Below, piece after piece: positions 1 to 10,559 of a stretch of DNA of 64,000 nt (position 1 is its first letter; each line of letters opens with the position of its first letter). The notes beneath the pieces were generated by a model. It did not search any database and was not told the origin of the DNA. It saw only the letters and a program-made list of their open reading frames with translations. Both the position numbers and the translations under genes were made by a program. Source of the stretch: Gonocerus acuteangulatus (taxonomy: Eukaryota; Arthropoda; Insecta; Hemiptera; Coreidae); contig OX328125.1 in assembly GCA_946811695.1 (NCBI GenBank), positions 49,755,998 through 49,819,997 on the forward strand. Reading direction: 5' to 3'.

Positions 1-580
1 TAAAGAAGTATCTATGTGAAGTAATTAATAGCTAGTTATTTAAAAAAAAAAAAACAATCCTCAAATATTTTGATAAATCATTTATTGCCCTGAAAGTAAA
101 TCAGACGCTTTATCTAGATATGTTTTAACTGAATCAACACTATTTGTTTAATCACTGCCCCGCAACTTAGGTGATTACCAGATGATTATTATTAATAAGT
201 GATCGCTACTATGGCGATTTTACTCTTCCCAGGTGGTATGGTATTGTATTATTATTATGGTATTGTATATTGTATGGTCCAATGAACCAGCATGGTGATT
301 AGAAATTTGATTCACTTATAAACAGAGGTATGGAAATGTCTGTAATATGCCAGAAAGCCAATGGTAATACAGCAGATGTCTTCAAATGAGATTTTATAGT
401 TTACTAGCCGTTACCCGGCGTGCCATGCTACACCTACTTTCTGCAAATAGAAAAGCCTAAATAAATTAGAAACCAAATAAGTATTATTAAAATCTAATAA
501 CACGAATCTGTAACTGTTATGAACCCGTGGCCTCCTAACTGTGAGTCCTAGACGACTTTGACATAACCTATAACACCCCC
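1..580. other. A+T-rich DNA, no gene recognised
   Basis: No convincing coding sequence. From about 400 the text (ccgttacccggcgtgcc and following) resembles, in reverse complement, the segment at 4290-4400. Both are probably ends of one dispersed repeat that continues into the 124-bp tandem array. Confidence 0.4.
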
Positions 581-1050
581 GTATCAAGACATACATGTAT
601 ACCAAGTTTCGTAAAAATTGGTCTAACGGTGTGGATTTGTATAAGGGACAAACATACAGGCAGACAGCTGGTAGATTTTTTTGACCTAGCCTACGGCACT
701 CCCCAGATTAAGATCTACCTGTGAACCGAGTTTAGTCAAAATCGGAAGAACGGTGTGGATTTGTATAAGGGACAAACATGCAGACAGACAGTTGGTAGAC
801 GTTTATGACTTAGCCTGCGACACTCCCCAGATTAAGATCTACATGTGTACCGAGTTTAGTCGATATCGGACGAATGGTGTGGATTTGTATAAGGAACAAA
901 CATACAGACAGACAGCTGGTAGATTTTTTTGACCTAGCCTAGGAGATTTCTCGTATCAAGACCTACCATTATTCCAAGTTTGGTCAAAATCGGTCAAACG
1001 GTGTAGATTTGTATAAGGAACAAACAAACAGATAGACGCGTGATTTTTAT
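581..1050. repeat. 124-bp tandem repeat, about 4 copies
   Basis: The marker ggtgtggatttgtataa recurs at 628, 752 and 876, and slightly changed at 1000, an exact spacing of 124 bp. Each unit also has a gacagctggtaga-like stretch and a ccaagtttagtcaaaatcgg-like stretch. The copies differ by scattered substitutions, so the array is not recent. A single related unit lies in reverse orientation near 4290-4400, which suggests the array is the internal part of a transposable element. Confidence 0.85.
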
Positions 1051-1218
1051 ATATATAGATTGTTGTATAAGTAGGAGAATATTGTATTTATGCACTGGCT
1101 GCTGTCCCTCAACAATTCGTTCATGAAATATGGAATATTTAGTTTGTGTCGTCTTCTGCATTCCGTAAGTAGATAATTTACGGTAAAGTCTCTATTGGCA
1201 TATCAGTCCAGTCAACGA

Positions 1219-2045
1219 ACAGTTATAGATGGAAATTTTTGGAACACAATTTTTGACTTCGTAACTTTGTTTGGGCTGGATAGGAGGTGAACATATGAAA
1301 AGTCCTCGCCCCTAGTTTTTAAGCCGGGGGAGGGGGGTTTAGAAGGTCCCATTTTTCGGGTTTTCACTTATATCTCGGAAACCTTGCGTCCTAGCGACAT
1401 GACTATTCTATAACAAATGAAAGCTGATTAAATTTCCTACAAGTTCTATTCAATAAAGGTTTTCGAGATATCTTTAGTTTTCGAAATATCCGCTCTTGAA
1501 AGTCTGTCATTTTGGGGAAAAACACTTTTGCCGCATATTTTTCCCCCGTTTTGACGGGATAACTCTTCAACGATGAACCCAAAAAATAAATAACGGTCAT
1601 AGGATTGTAGAGTATTGCATTCCCCTCAATAATATATATTACTTTGCTATTTTATGTATTTTCCTTCAAACGTGAAAATAATTTCAGTGTTCATCGTGAA
1701 ATCAGAAATTTAGCGACTAACAGCCCAGGAAACTAAGAGTTATAGGTGGAAGTGTTTGGAACAACATTTTTGACTTCATAACTTTGTTTCAGCTAGTTAG
1801 GGGGTCAACATAACAAAAGTCCTCGTCCGTAGCCTTTTTGCCGGGGGGAGGGGGGTTTAGAAGGTCCCATTTTTCGGGTTTTCACTAAGATCTCGGAAAC
1901 CCTCTGTGCTAGCGACATGACCATCTTATAACAAATGAAAGCTTATTACATTTCCTACAAGTTCTATTCAATGATGTTTGTCGAAATATCTTTAGTTTCC
2001 AAATATCCACTCTTGAAAGTCTGTAATTTTGGGAAAAAACACACT
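1219..2045. repeat. Two direct copies of a ~310-bp repeat
   Basis: Copies lie at about 1219-1530 and 1736-2045. Shared landmarks are ttgacttcgtaactttgttt (cata in copy 2), ccgggggaggggggtttaga and caagttctattcaat. A spacer of about 200 bp separates them. No open frame of note. Confidence 0.8.
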
Positions 2046-3334
2046 TTTTCCTATTCTCGACCGGAGGTCGAGCTCAGGTTGTCTTGTAGCACGTTTTGCA
2101 TGTGATTACCAGATAAGACAGTGCTGTGATCCATAATGGAGAGTAGTAGATTAAAATTTAATAATTAATTTTGGAGTATTGGCTGGAACAGCAGTAAGAA
2201 AGACTTGATCCTTACCATCAACCCAAACAAGATCCTCTTGGTGCCCTAGCCTCCTTACTGCTCTGATTTGGCTCCTCGACTAAAGGGAAAGCATTGGGAG
2301 TCGGTGGAGAACAGTTGCTGAGACGGCGGATTTGGCTTCCGGCGGATTTGGCCACTACGGAAAGCCCGATTGTTCACGACAACTGTCACATTTGTACTCT
2401 TAATTCCTCAAATAACCACATGAGAGAAGAATGCAGAAGAAGATGAATATTTAACAATTAGGATTCATATAATAAAACCTGATACGTTTAAGTTTAAATG
2501 TTAACCCATTTCGTCCCAAAGTTGCGTAAACGCAACGTAATTTTCACGATTTTTTTTCTCATGCAAATAAATATTTTTATTTAGATTGAATAGTTTTTTC
2601 TAACAAGGCAACACCTTAAATAAAATAAAAACAATTCTTAAGTCCATTTTTTTTTAAATAAAAAAAAAAATAAATTGTAATTATGTATTCAACTTAAGCC
2701 AAAGCTATGTAAAATATTGTTTAGAGTAACATAAAATTTAATAAATAAATAAATAACGATATTATAATAAAATCGTGGTATTTCGGATATGCCTAGCTTT
2801 TCCCAAAGTTGCGTAAACGCAACATTTTTTTTCTCCTAAACTATAATAGGTGATTTTTTGTTTTGGGTTTTTTTACATTCTTTTAAGTGCCTAAGAGAAA
2901 CAAATAACGAGAAATGCCAAAAAAATCCAGTAGAAATGGGCTTGGGATTTAATTGGTTAAAGATTTCAGTGGTCAAAGCGAAACACAAAATCAGTTTAGC
3001 CAAGAGGTGTAATTATAAACGCATTGCCCAATTTATGTCTGGCTGATTGAGGAAAGTGTGAATCGTTCCAGGAAATACTTCCAAGCGTTGAAGATTTCTA
3101 TTTCATAAAACTTTGGCGAAGTTTATAATTCTTAACCTCCAGCATAAGACACTTTTAATGTGATCCGTTATATATTTTTAAAATAGCATTTTATATATTG
3201 TAAATGCTTTATTTGATTTATATTTCCATAAGTAAATGAATGAATATATTAAATCAAATATTTATTTTGATTATGTGATATCTTCAAACGAAATTTTGGA
3301 AAAAAATCCAGTTTTTGATCCAATAAGTTTCAAG
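2046..3334. other. A+T-rich stretch with two perfect short palindromes
   Basis: No gene recognised. The 16-mer gttgcgtaaacgcaac (7-bp arms around AA), each time preceded by cccaaa, occurs near 2520 and again near 2805. The first copy follows ttaacccatttcg, which would suit a TTAA-inserting (piggyBac-type) end. A 62-residue open frame at 2858-3046 has no recognisable domain and is probably chance. Confidence 0.35.
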
Positions 3335-3540
3335 AGTGTCTCCCGTGGTCTAGTGGATAGCTCCTTAGGCTATGTTCATGGTGAAGATTCATTCTGCAAT
3401 GTTATCTTAGATACTCCGACGAGCGCTTCCCCGATGTGACCCCGATGTAAAACAAACACATGTATTAAGGTGGGTCCGTAGTGACGATCCTTACTTACGA
3501 TGCTATCTTCGCAACCTAGCAGTGACATCGGGGAATAAGA
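3335..3540 (+). repeat. tRNA-like SINE head (degenerate)
   Basis: Around 3345-3362 the text cgtggtctagtggatagc resembles a tRNA D-arm/A-box. About 30 bases on, ggtgaagattcattc resembles a decayed B-box. The following 130 bp are not tRNA-like and there is no clear poly(A) tail. It is read as the 5' part of a tRNA-derived SINE rather than a tRNA gene, because no acceptor stem closes. Confidence 0.4.
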
Positions 3541-3690
3541 AATATTTTGTTTTATCCTCGCAGTCAGGAGGGAAGCCGCGATGTTGGGTGGATTCTGATT
3601 GGCTCCTGATTATGAAGGAACCAATCACAGTCAACCCTACGCTTTACTTCCTTAGCATTAATTGTGATTCCGTTCCTTTTACATGACAAA

Positions 3691-3745
3691 AACTCTGACT
3701 CGCAGGAACTGCGTCATCTTTGCGGGAATCTCCTAGGCTAGGCCT
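3691..3745. repeat. Diverged end of the family A/B repeat
   Basis: The text ctgactcgcaggaactgcgt, followed by catctt, matches the AGTCC-type terminus of family A/B seen at 7733, 8925, 53116 and 54151. The adjoining TTAGCGCGGTTCC part has diverged. A solitary relic. Confidence 0.5.
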
Positions 3746-3798
3746 AAATAGTCAACTTTCAAAATTTGGTCAAAAGATTTCTTTCTTTGATAAAAGCC

Positions 3799-4298
3799 TA
3801 CTCGCAGGCTGTGGTGCTGGCCTCTGTTGGCTACTTCAAGAATTACTTCGGCCATTTTGAATAATGTCTACCAATTTATTTTTTGATGTTGTTGATTATT
3901 AGAATAACTCTTTCTCATTCATGACTTTACATCATTATATAATCATGTAATGCAGTTTATTTCAACAGTCACTGTCTAACTAAGGAGTTCTGGCCTTTCC
4001 TTGATTAGAGCTATCTACTCGCAGGTTGTGGTGCTGGCCTCTGTTGGCTGTTTCACGAATTACTTCGGCCATTTTGAATAATGTCTAACAATTTATTTTT
4101 TGATGTTGATAATTAGAAATAACTCAAACTCATTGATGACTTTACATCATTATGTAATAATGTAATGCAGTTTATTTCAATTTCATTTCAACAGTGACTG
4201 TCTAACTAAGGAGTTCTGGCCTTTCCTTGATTAGAGCTATCTACTCGCAGGCTGTGGAGCTGGCCTCTGTTGGCTGTTTCACGAATTACTTGACCAGA
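3799..4298. repeat. ~220-bp tandem repeat, 2+ copies
   Basis: The landmark ctcgcagg(c/t)tgtgg occurs at 3801, 4018 and 4244, spacings of 217 and 226 bp. Each unit continues with ctggcctctgttggct, a poly-T-rich middle and tgtctaactaaggagttctg. The third unit breaks off near 4290. Confidence 0.8.
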
Positions 4299-4555
4299 TA
4301 TATATAAATTCACACCGTTTGACCGATTTGGATATAACTTAGAACACACAGGTAAATCTTGATACGGAGAGTGTAGCATGGCACGCTGGTTAGAGTAAAC
4401 CACTTCCCTACTTAAGTAAGGAGATAGTTAGAGTAAACCATGTCCCTACTTGAAGGTTAAAAGGAGAAGGCAGAACATCGATGATGAGTCAGCATGAACA
4501 CCCTCCATCTATGTAGAATACATCGTGGTAAATCGCGAGGAAGCACTTATCCAGG

Positions 4556-4726
4556 TAGCCAAGATAGGATCTTCACAATGAACGTAGCCTTAGATTCACA
4601 AGCGGGAGATGGTGGGTTCGATTCCCACCGCCGCGGCGGCAGGAATTTGGTCATCCCACGGCTCGTTGGGATAATTCCTCGCTGCACCCTGGATGTCGGC
4701 GCTAATGGCCTAGACGTCGAAGCGCC

Positions 4727-4774
<48 letters not shown>
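4556..4774 (+). mobile_element. tRNA-derived SINE with poly(A) tail
   Basis: An A-box-like tagccaagatagg at about 4557 is followed by a strong B-box, ggttcgattcc, at about 4614, itself inside a T-arm-like stem (gtggg/cccac). A non-tRNA body follows, then an A run of more than 30 bases ending at 4774. A-box, B-box, body and poly(A) are the hallmarks of a Pol III SINE moved by a LINE. The A/B box distance is a little longer than in a plain tRNA. No target duplication was identified by eye. The long clean A tail suggests a fairly recent insertion. Confidence 0.65.
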
Positions 4775-4778
<4 letters not shown>

Positions 4779-5730
4779 TTATGTTTTATAAACATGAAGA
4801 CTAGCTTCCGCATCATATAAGTAAATCTTACACAAATGTAAAATTAAAAAATTTTACACTTTAAAGGAAAAAATCTTCAACTAAAAAATTAAAATATCGT
4901 TCCATCGAATTCAATATTTTATGGGTTTCTATTCTAAGTACTACAAATCACATCAGATATAAATATTAAAAATTGAACTCGAAGTTATGCCATCAATAAA
5001 TCGTAGGCTTTTTAAAGAGACTATTCAGGTAACAACCGACGGAAACAATACAGGTTTATAAGAAAGTTCGATATCCTAGAAATAGCTTAATAATTATGTC
5101 TTCATTTATTTTTATTGACATAGGGAAGTTGATCGTAGAAGAATGCTCACTAATGGATTAAAATATTTCCACTGAAATGAAATGCGGAAATGCAAATGAT
5201 GCTGGAGCCCGAGCAGACGCGATCCATTAATTCAGTGCGTAGGAACATTTGATGAATTATACCCTAGGAAATATCTACCTAGATCCAAATCACTTAGGAC
5301 AAGTTAATTGTATCCTATACCGGAAGGACAAGCTTAATTAGCATTCAAACAAGTACAATTTCTTACAATATGTGACAATGATTAATCGTACACATTTAGC
5401 TTTATATCCATTAAATTAAAATAAGTCCATCACGCAGGAGCTGCATTAATAAGCACATTCCTTAGGAAGGAGATAGTGCACTGGGCATTTCTAAATAATT
5501 TGCTTAAAATAACAAACATAAATAAAATACAAAAAAAATATAATATTAGAATTTTATATTTGCATTTAACTGAGCTGACTCAAATATCAATTTTTATCTA
5601 CAGTAACCCCCCACCCCTTCTCCTAATGTATCGGAGTCAATTTGCATGTCTTTATATTTAAATAATCCTCACGTATTTCGGGTTTTCGTTACAATTTGAA
5701 ATAGTTACCGCTGGTATGGGCAAATTAGTA
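4775..5730. other. No feature recognised
   Basis: A+T-rich sequence with only short chance open frames. Confidence 0.5.
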
Positions 5731-5917
5731 ATTGTTGTCCGGAGTAACTTTCCCCTCCGCCAAATGGAACGATTTTTTTTGCGTGAATTTTGCTTCAAAA
5801 GGCATTGTTCGGATTCTGCTGGTTAACTTTCCCTTTCAAATCAGACGAAATATTTTTGTACCATTTATGTATTTTTGTATCGGGCCATTTTTGAGCCGTC
5901 AGGAGCGCGAACAGTCA

Positions 5918-5971
<54 letters not shown>
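5731..5971 (-). repeat. Diverged family A fragment with (TA)n
   Basis: The reverse complement resembles the stretch following the microsatellite in other family A copies (gcgaacag, then TA repeat; tttgtacca; tgctggttaac). It runs into a pure TA tract of about 50 bp and then the assembly gap, so the gap probably comes from this microsatellite. Confidence 0.6.
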
Positions 5972-6171
5972 NNNNNNNNNNNNNNNNNNNNNNNNNNNNN
6001 NNNNNNNNNNNNNNNNNNNNNNNNNNNNNNNNNNNNNNNNNNNNNNNNNNNNNNNNNNNNNNNNNNNNNNNNNNNNNNNNNNNNNNNNNNNNNNNNNNNN
6101 NNNNNNNNNNNNNNNNNNNNNNNNNNNNNNNNNNNNNNNNNNNNNNNNNNNNNNNNNNNNNNNNNNNNNNN
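5972..6171. other. Assembly gap (200 N)
   Basis: Exactly 200 undetermined bases immediately after a TA microsatellite. Any protein read through it is meaningless. Confidence 0.99.
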
Positions 6172-6559
6172 TTAGTCAAGTAAATAGAATACATTGCATA
6201 GATACAATTTATCTTTCATCTAGGATATTACACATCGGACTCTTTGGGTTGACTAGCTAATCAAAAGTAGTGATAGAAATGTATAAAAATCTACTAATAA
6301 AATGGTCATGGGTATATGCAGACAATATATGCTTATATATTATTGTTGAAATTGGTGAACACCTCTTTCTGGAATCCTACGAGTACATCGATAATTTTAG
6401 TGAGTAGACACATAAATCACTGTTTTTCTTGTAGTTTTTAGCACTTTCCTCCGAAGGAAAGTAGCTAATTGAGGTTTCACTCATGACGGAATTTTTGAAA
6501 ACTTTCTACAAATCTTTATCCATCCTACCTAGTAGACACCGAAAATGACCCCCCGTTAA

Positions 6560-6561
6560 AA

Positions 6562-6597
<36 letters not shown>

Positions 6598-6632
6598 TAT
6601 ATAATATATTATATATATATATATATATATAT
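6560..6632. repeat. TA microsatellite
   Basis: Nearly pure TA, interrupted once by tactatataatatatt. Similar tracts occur throughout the window. Confidence 0.9.
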
Positions 6633-6649
6633 CTGTTAACAGGATAGCG

Positions 6650-7050
6650 GCCAGAGGTTTTGTTTTTTCGTCACGAAACTTGGTTTAATGCATTCAATTA
6701 GCAAACGATTGAACGAGTTCGTTAACCCCACCAAAATCGGTCCACCGGAAGGGGGGTTTACCCCGAATCCAAAACACTAATTTGACCATGCCAGCCGTAA
6801 TATTTGTTATATTTCAACGAAACTTGGTATTCGTAGTTAATCTAGAGAGAAAAGTGAGATGTAAAAATAAACTAAATCGGGTTCATTAGGAGGGGGGGGG
6901 GTTTACTTCGGACCCACAATACCAATTGGCCACTACCAGGCGTGATTTTTGTTATATTTCGACGAAACTCGGTATTCGTAGTGGTAATCTACAGGTAAAA
7001 AGGTATTGTAAAAATAAACTAAATCGGTTCATGAGGAGGAGGGGTTTACT
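6650..7050. repeat. ~145-bp tandem repeat, about 2.7 copies
   Basis: tttgttatatttc recurs at about 6803 and 6948. Each unit also holds cgaaactTggtattcgtag-like text, a taaaaataaactaaatcgg stretch and a G-run followed by tttac. Gene-free. Confidence 0.75.
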
Positions 7051-7540
7051 CTGTACTATATTTCAATAGAATAGCCCGCCAGACGTAGGTTCGTAAGACC
7101 GCCGCCAGGAGCGCTTTCTACTACTAGGGGGACTGCATCATGTTCCTGCGTCAGATCAAAAGAGGAAAATATGAAGTATTTTGTATTTATTAAGTAGTGG
7201 TAGTAGCTAGCATGTGCAAACATAGACTCTGGAAACGAATTAATTGCAAAATTAATAATTGAACAGTTACTCATTACAAAATTAAAAGTGAACTATTCAT
7301 GTCTTTATTCTATTAAATAGGATATTTTAAGCAAATTATTCTGGAAAGTAGTCACACTACCCAAATTCTGAGGAAAGTGCTTAGTTATGCAGCTGCTGTG
7401 TGACGGACTTTTTAGTTTGTGTACTAGGAAAAATATATATAAAAAAACAAAAAAACAATGAAAAACGGATTATTGGCTGATCTGTATGCAAACTCCAGTA
7501 AATCTGTTTATATATATATAAAGAGAGAGAGAGAGAGAGA
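7051..7540. other. No gene recognised; short GA/TA microsatellite
   Basis: A short TA tract and a (GA)n run lie near 7510-7541. Open frames here are short and lack domains. Confidence 0.4.
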
Positions 7541-7602
7541 GGAAGGTGTTGTACCTCTGACCATATTGTACCTTTGACCACCGAGGCTGTGGCGGCATGT
7601 AG
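7541..7602 (+). repeat. Transposon-end-like repeat (CCTCTGACCA type)
   Basis: Contains ggtgttgtacctctgacca followed shortly by ttgtacctttgaccacc. The same motif pair occurs at 12171-12242 and, inverted, at about 12660-12695, so this is likely one end of the same transposon family, without a visible partner nearby. Confidence 0.45.
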
Positions 7603-7732
7603 CAACATTTTATAAATTTTGGTGTAATTAGAGTTTAGCTCCTTCCCTAGAGAGCTTGTATAACCTACTTTGGATTATTCAAGTCAAAGAGGATTCTTGC
7701 AAAAAAATCTTATCCATTTCTATCATAAAAAA

Positions 7733-8922
7733 AGTCCGATTCGCAGGAACTGCGTCATCTTAGCGCGGTTCCGTTCTTATCTCTAGTGTTCATGAGGGCA
7801 TAGAATAGAAACAGTTATTACTTTGTTTAGATCAATAGCGAAACACCTATCCAAATGAAATCTCAAACAAACCAGTCTTGAAAGGTCTTGATTTACAATC
7901 TTACCTGTATGGGTCAGCTATCCCATAAGTCGGGCAGAAAGGCCTCCGCTCTGAGGCATTTGGAAAGCCTTGGGATCTCTCTCTTTGAACGCTACATTTT
8001 TAACAATAAATTGATCTTGTTATTTTACTTAATCTGTTTTATTGTCAAATACATTATCCGACTATAAGCAATTTGAAAATAACAAGGAATAATACAGTCA
8101 AAAAGAACCGCTCGAATAAACGAAATCAATTACTTTAAAGTATTAAGCACGTATTTCTCCGATTGACATCGCCTAATTAAAACTTTCTTTAGAACCTTTT
8201 TTGTAGAGCATTTAGTAAGCTTTCGAATGGTAACCTTCTGCTTCCCAAATTGTCAACGGTTTTCAAGATACTAACGAAAGTATACAAAGTTACCAAAACT
8301 TTTCTTGTCTGTTAATAAAATATTTTATTCTAACCCTTTCTTTACTCCAAACATAACCAAAATTTCAACATATTAGTGTTGATGAAAGTCAAACATGCAG
8401 AAAATGTTTCAACTCAATCCCATAATTCTAAGTACCAAAATCAAAGACAAAAAGAACATTTCAAATAAGCGAAATCAATTACTTTAAAAGTTTAAGCACT
8501 TTTTTTTCCGATTGACATCGCCTAATCAAAACTTTCATTAGAGCCTTTTTTGTAGAGCATTTAGTAAGCTTTCTAATGGTGATCTTACGTTTCGCAAGAT
8601 TCTCAACCTTTTTCGAAATATTAAGGAAAGTATACAAAGTTACCAACATTTTTTATGACTGTGAATAAAATATTTTATACTAAACCTTCCTTAACTCCAA
8701 GCGTAACAAAAATTTCAACATATTAGTTTTAATGAAAGTAGAACATGCAGAAAATGTTTCAACTGAATCCCATGATTCTAAGTACCCAAACCAAAAACGG
8801 TATTCAAAAACTATTTTTCCAATTTTCTCGAAAACGGTTAAAGCTATCGCCTTGAAAATGGTTTCATTCGTTTTCCTAGCCCAAGAAGCCTATAAAACGA
8901 GTACTTACAAGCTTATGAACTC
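7733..8922 (-). repeat. Family A repeat, copy 2
   Basis: Starts with agtccgattcgcaggaactg and, 25 bases in, ttagcgcggttcc, the conserved terminus. Inside are repeated core blocks with gagcatttagtaagctt and attgacatcgcctaat. It ends at gcttatgaactcaa, where copy 3 begins. It lacks the 77-bp insertion found in copies 3 and 10, giving an empty-site comparison at about 7870. Confidence 0.75.
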
Positions 8923-9186
8923 AAAGTCCGTCTCGCAGGACTGCATCATCTTAGCGCGGTTCCGTTCATATCCCTAGTCTAATTTGGAAAGATTAAAATA
9001 GAAGCAGTTATTATTTTGGTTCCACCAGTCTTTTTTTTTAAATTAATTATTATGATGGCGTGTCAACCCTTAAGGTCACTAACGCCATTCCTGTGAGTAG
9101 TAAAGTCTTGAAAGGTCATGATTTACAATCTTACCTGGAAGGGTCCGCTACACTAGAAACAGACCCGCTAGTGACAAGGTCTTGGA
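8923..9186 (-). repeat. Family A repeat, copy 3, left part
   Basis: Same terminus as copy 2 (agtccgtctcgcaggactgc). It contains the small insertion 9032-9108 and is cut at 9186 by the LINE insertion, resuming at 10560. The flanking 11-mer aaggtcttgga is duplicated (9176-9186 and 10560-10570). Confidence 0.85.
9032..9108 (-). mobile_element. Small hairpin-tailed retro-insertion (~72 bp)
   Basis: Flanked by a direct repeat agtct (9027-9031 and 9104-9108). The uninterrupted sequence ccagtcttgaaagg is seen in copy 2 (about 7873). Read on the minus strand it ends in a hairpin (tggcgttagtgacc ... cgcca) followed by a run of A, as expected for a truncated SINE or LINE 3' end. The identical insertion occurs in copy 10 near 54263. 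Confidence 0.6.
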
Positions 9187-9230
9187 TACGATAATGTACG
9201 ATATCCAGGGGATATCGTACATTATCGTAT
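9186..9230. repeat. Perfect 21-bp inverted repeat
   Basis: Arms 9186-9206 and 9210-9230 are exact reverse complements around a 3-base spacer (agg). It lies exactly at the upstream junction of the truncated LINE, immediately after the target-site duplication. Confidence 0.95.
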
Positions 9231-9257
9231 GAAGCATCATGTGTTTTAGCTAACACA

Positions 9258-10307
9258 TTGCCAATTCACATCAAAGCTGAGGAAATGTTAAGGCTACATA
9301 GGTTATTGAAATTGAAAGAAATTCCAGAAGACTTTACATATCAGAACATAACAGCTCATGACATAGAACAAGACATACGGTTCACGAACTGGTTACACCC
9401 TAAAGACAACATTGTACCGGCTGACGATGTAGAAACAACATGGACTTATCACATTTACACGGACGGAAGTAAAAGCAATGACTGTGTTGGATCTGCATAC
9501 ATAATACTAAAAGACGACTTAACTATTGACAGCGGACAATACAGACTATCACCACTATGTACGAACAACCAGGCAGAAAACCTTGCAATCATAAAAGCAG
9601 TAGAAACACTATATTCCATAAGTCACGACGGAGACACATGCATAATATACACTGACAGCAAGACAAACATAGCACGGATATACAACAGCCAAAATCATAA
9701 CGAACAGACTGAGCACATTAGAACACTACTAATTCTGTGTAAACAGAAAAATGTGACAGTTACAATAACATGGATTAAAGGACATTCTGGACTATTAGGG
9801 AACGAGACAGTTGACTTACTCGCAAAATCAGCTTCAAAAGACACGACTTTACCTATATCTTACTCTAAACTTACATCACAGACTATAAAAACACTACTGC
9901 GAGACAAATCAATACAAAAATGGGACGAACGATGGACGAACACAACTAAAGGAAGACATTTACACAAATTCATACCTACAATACTCAATAGACAAAAATT
10001 AACACTTAACAACTTTAAAATGACTCAATTCATATCAGGACATGGACCGACGAAAAGTTATTTATACAGATTTAAACTTATAACTACTAACACATGTAAA
10101 TGCGACAATATGACTGAACAGACTTACGACCATCTCCTGTTCGACTGTACATTACTGGACGGACCCAGGACAAAACTGATTAAGGACATTACCTTACAGG
10201 ACGGAACTTGGCCCGTTGACAAACCCGACTTATTACTTACATATTTTAAGGAATTTGATGCATTTATTAAACAACTGGACCTAAAAAATATCAATCAACT
10301 CATCTGA
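9258..10307 (+). pseudogene. LINE ORF2 C-terminal fragment: RNase H plus tail
   Basis: This uninterrupted 349-residue frame is the C-terminal part of a non-LTR retrotransposon polyprotein. The RNase H fold is complete by motif: YTDGSK (D69), NNQAEN (E107), YTDSK (D133), IKGHSG (H176) and NETVD (D186), the set that binds the two metal ions and degrades RNA in RNA:DNA hybrids. Near residues 275-300 a C-x-C ... H ... C pattern (CKCDNM ... YDHLLFDC) resembles the usual LINE C-terminal zinc motif. No ATG marks the start; 9258 is TTG, and the frame is simply the remnant left by 5' truncation. It cannot mobilise itself. The RNase H places it among the I/LOA/Jockey-like groups, but which clade is unclear without alignment. 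Confidence 0.8.
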
Positions 10308-10559
10308 ATGCTCACATATGTATTATGTTATTTACATATGTATATAATTTTGTTTATTTACTTTTTTTTTTTTTTATCAGTTTTCGTTTTATTTTTTTTT
10401 TTTTATTATTGTCATTTAATTTCAGTATTCATATTAATTGTAAAAGAATTCATTATTTATGTACATGCCTAATCAAAATACGTGTAGTATCCAGAAAGGA
10501 TGGCATACGTAGATAAATAAACTCCCACGCTGGAGGGTTACTCCAACGTGGAAAACATG
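10308..10559 (+). other. LINE 3' UTR
   Basis: Contains two long T-rich tracts and ends with aatacgtgtagtatcc, aataaactcccacgctgg and agggttactccaacgtgg. The last two form an imperfect hairpin (ccacgctgg/ccaacgtgg). The same order of elements recurs at 20560-20660, supporting a conserved 3' recognition structure. Confidence 0.6.

Larger units (their letters stand above)
9187..10559 (+). mobile_element. 5'-truncated LINE (RNase H-bearing)
   Basis: The insertion into family A copy 3 is bounded by the 11-bp duplication aaggtcttgga. It consists of the 45-bp hairpin junction, the C-terminal part of an ORF2 with RNase H, and a ~250-bp 3' UTR. Endonuclease and reverse transcriptase are missing, as is usual for incomplete target-primed reverse transcription. 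The 3' end lacks a long poly(A) and closes with a short conserved hairpin-like tail; a related tail lies at 20518-20665. Confidence 0.85.

Noticed and set aside
5865..6194. Open frames with long YI repeats (also at 29.4, 31.5, 44.8 and 60.7 kb)
   Set aside because: They are translations of TA microsatellites, and this one crosses the assembly gap.
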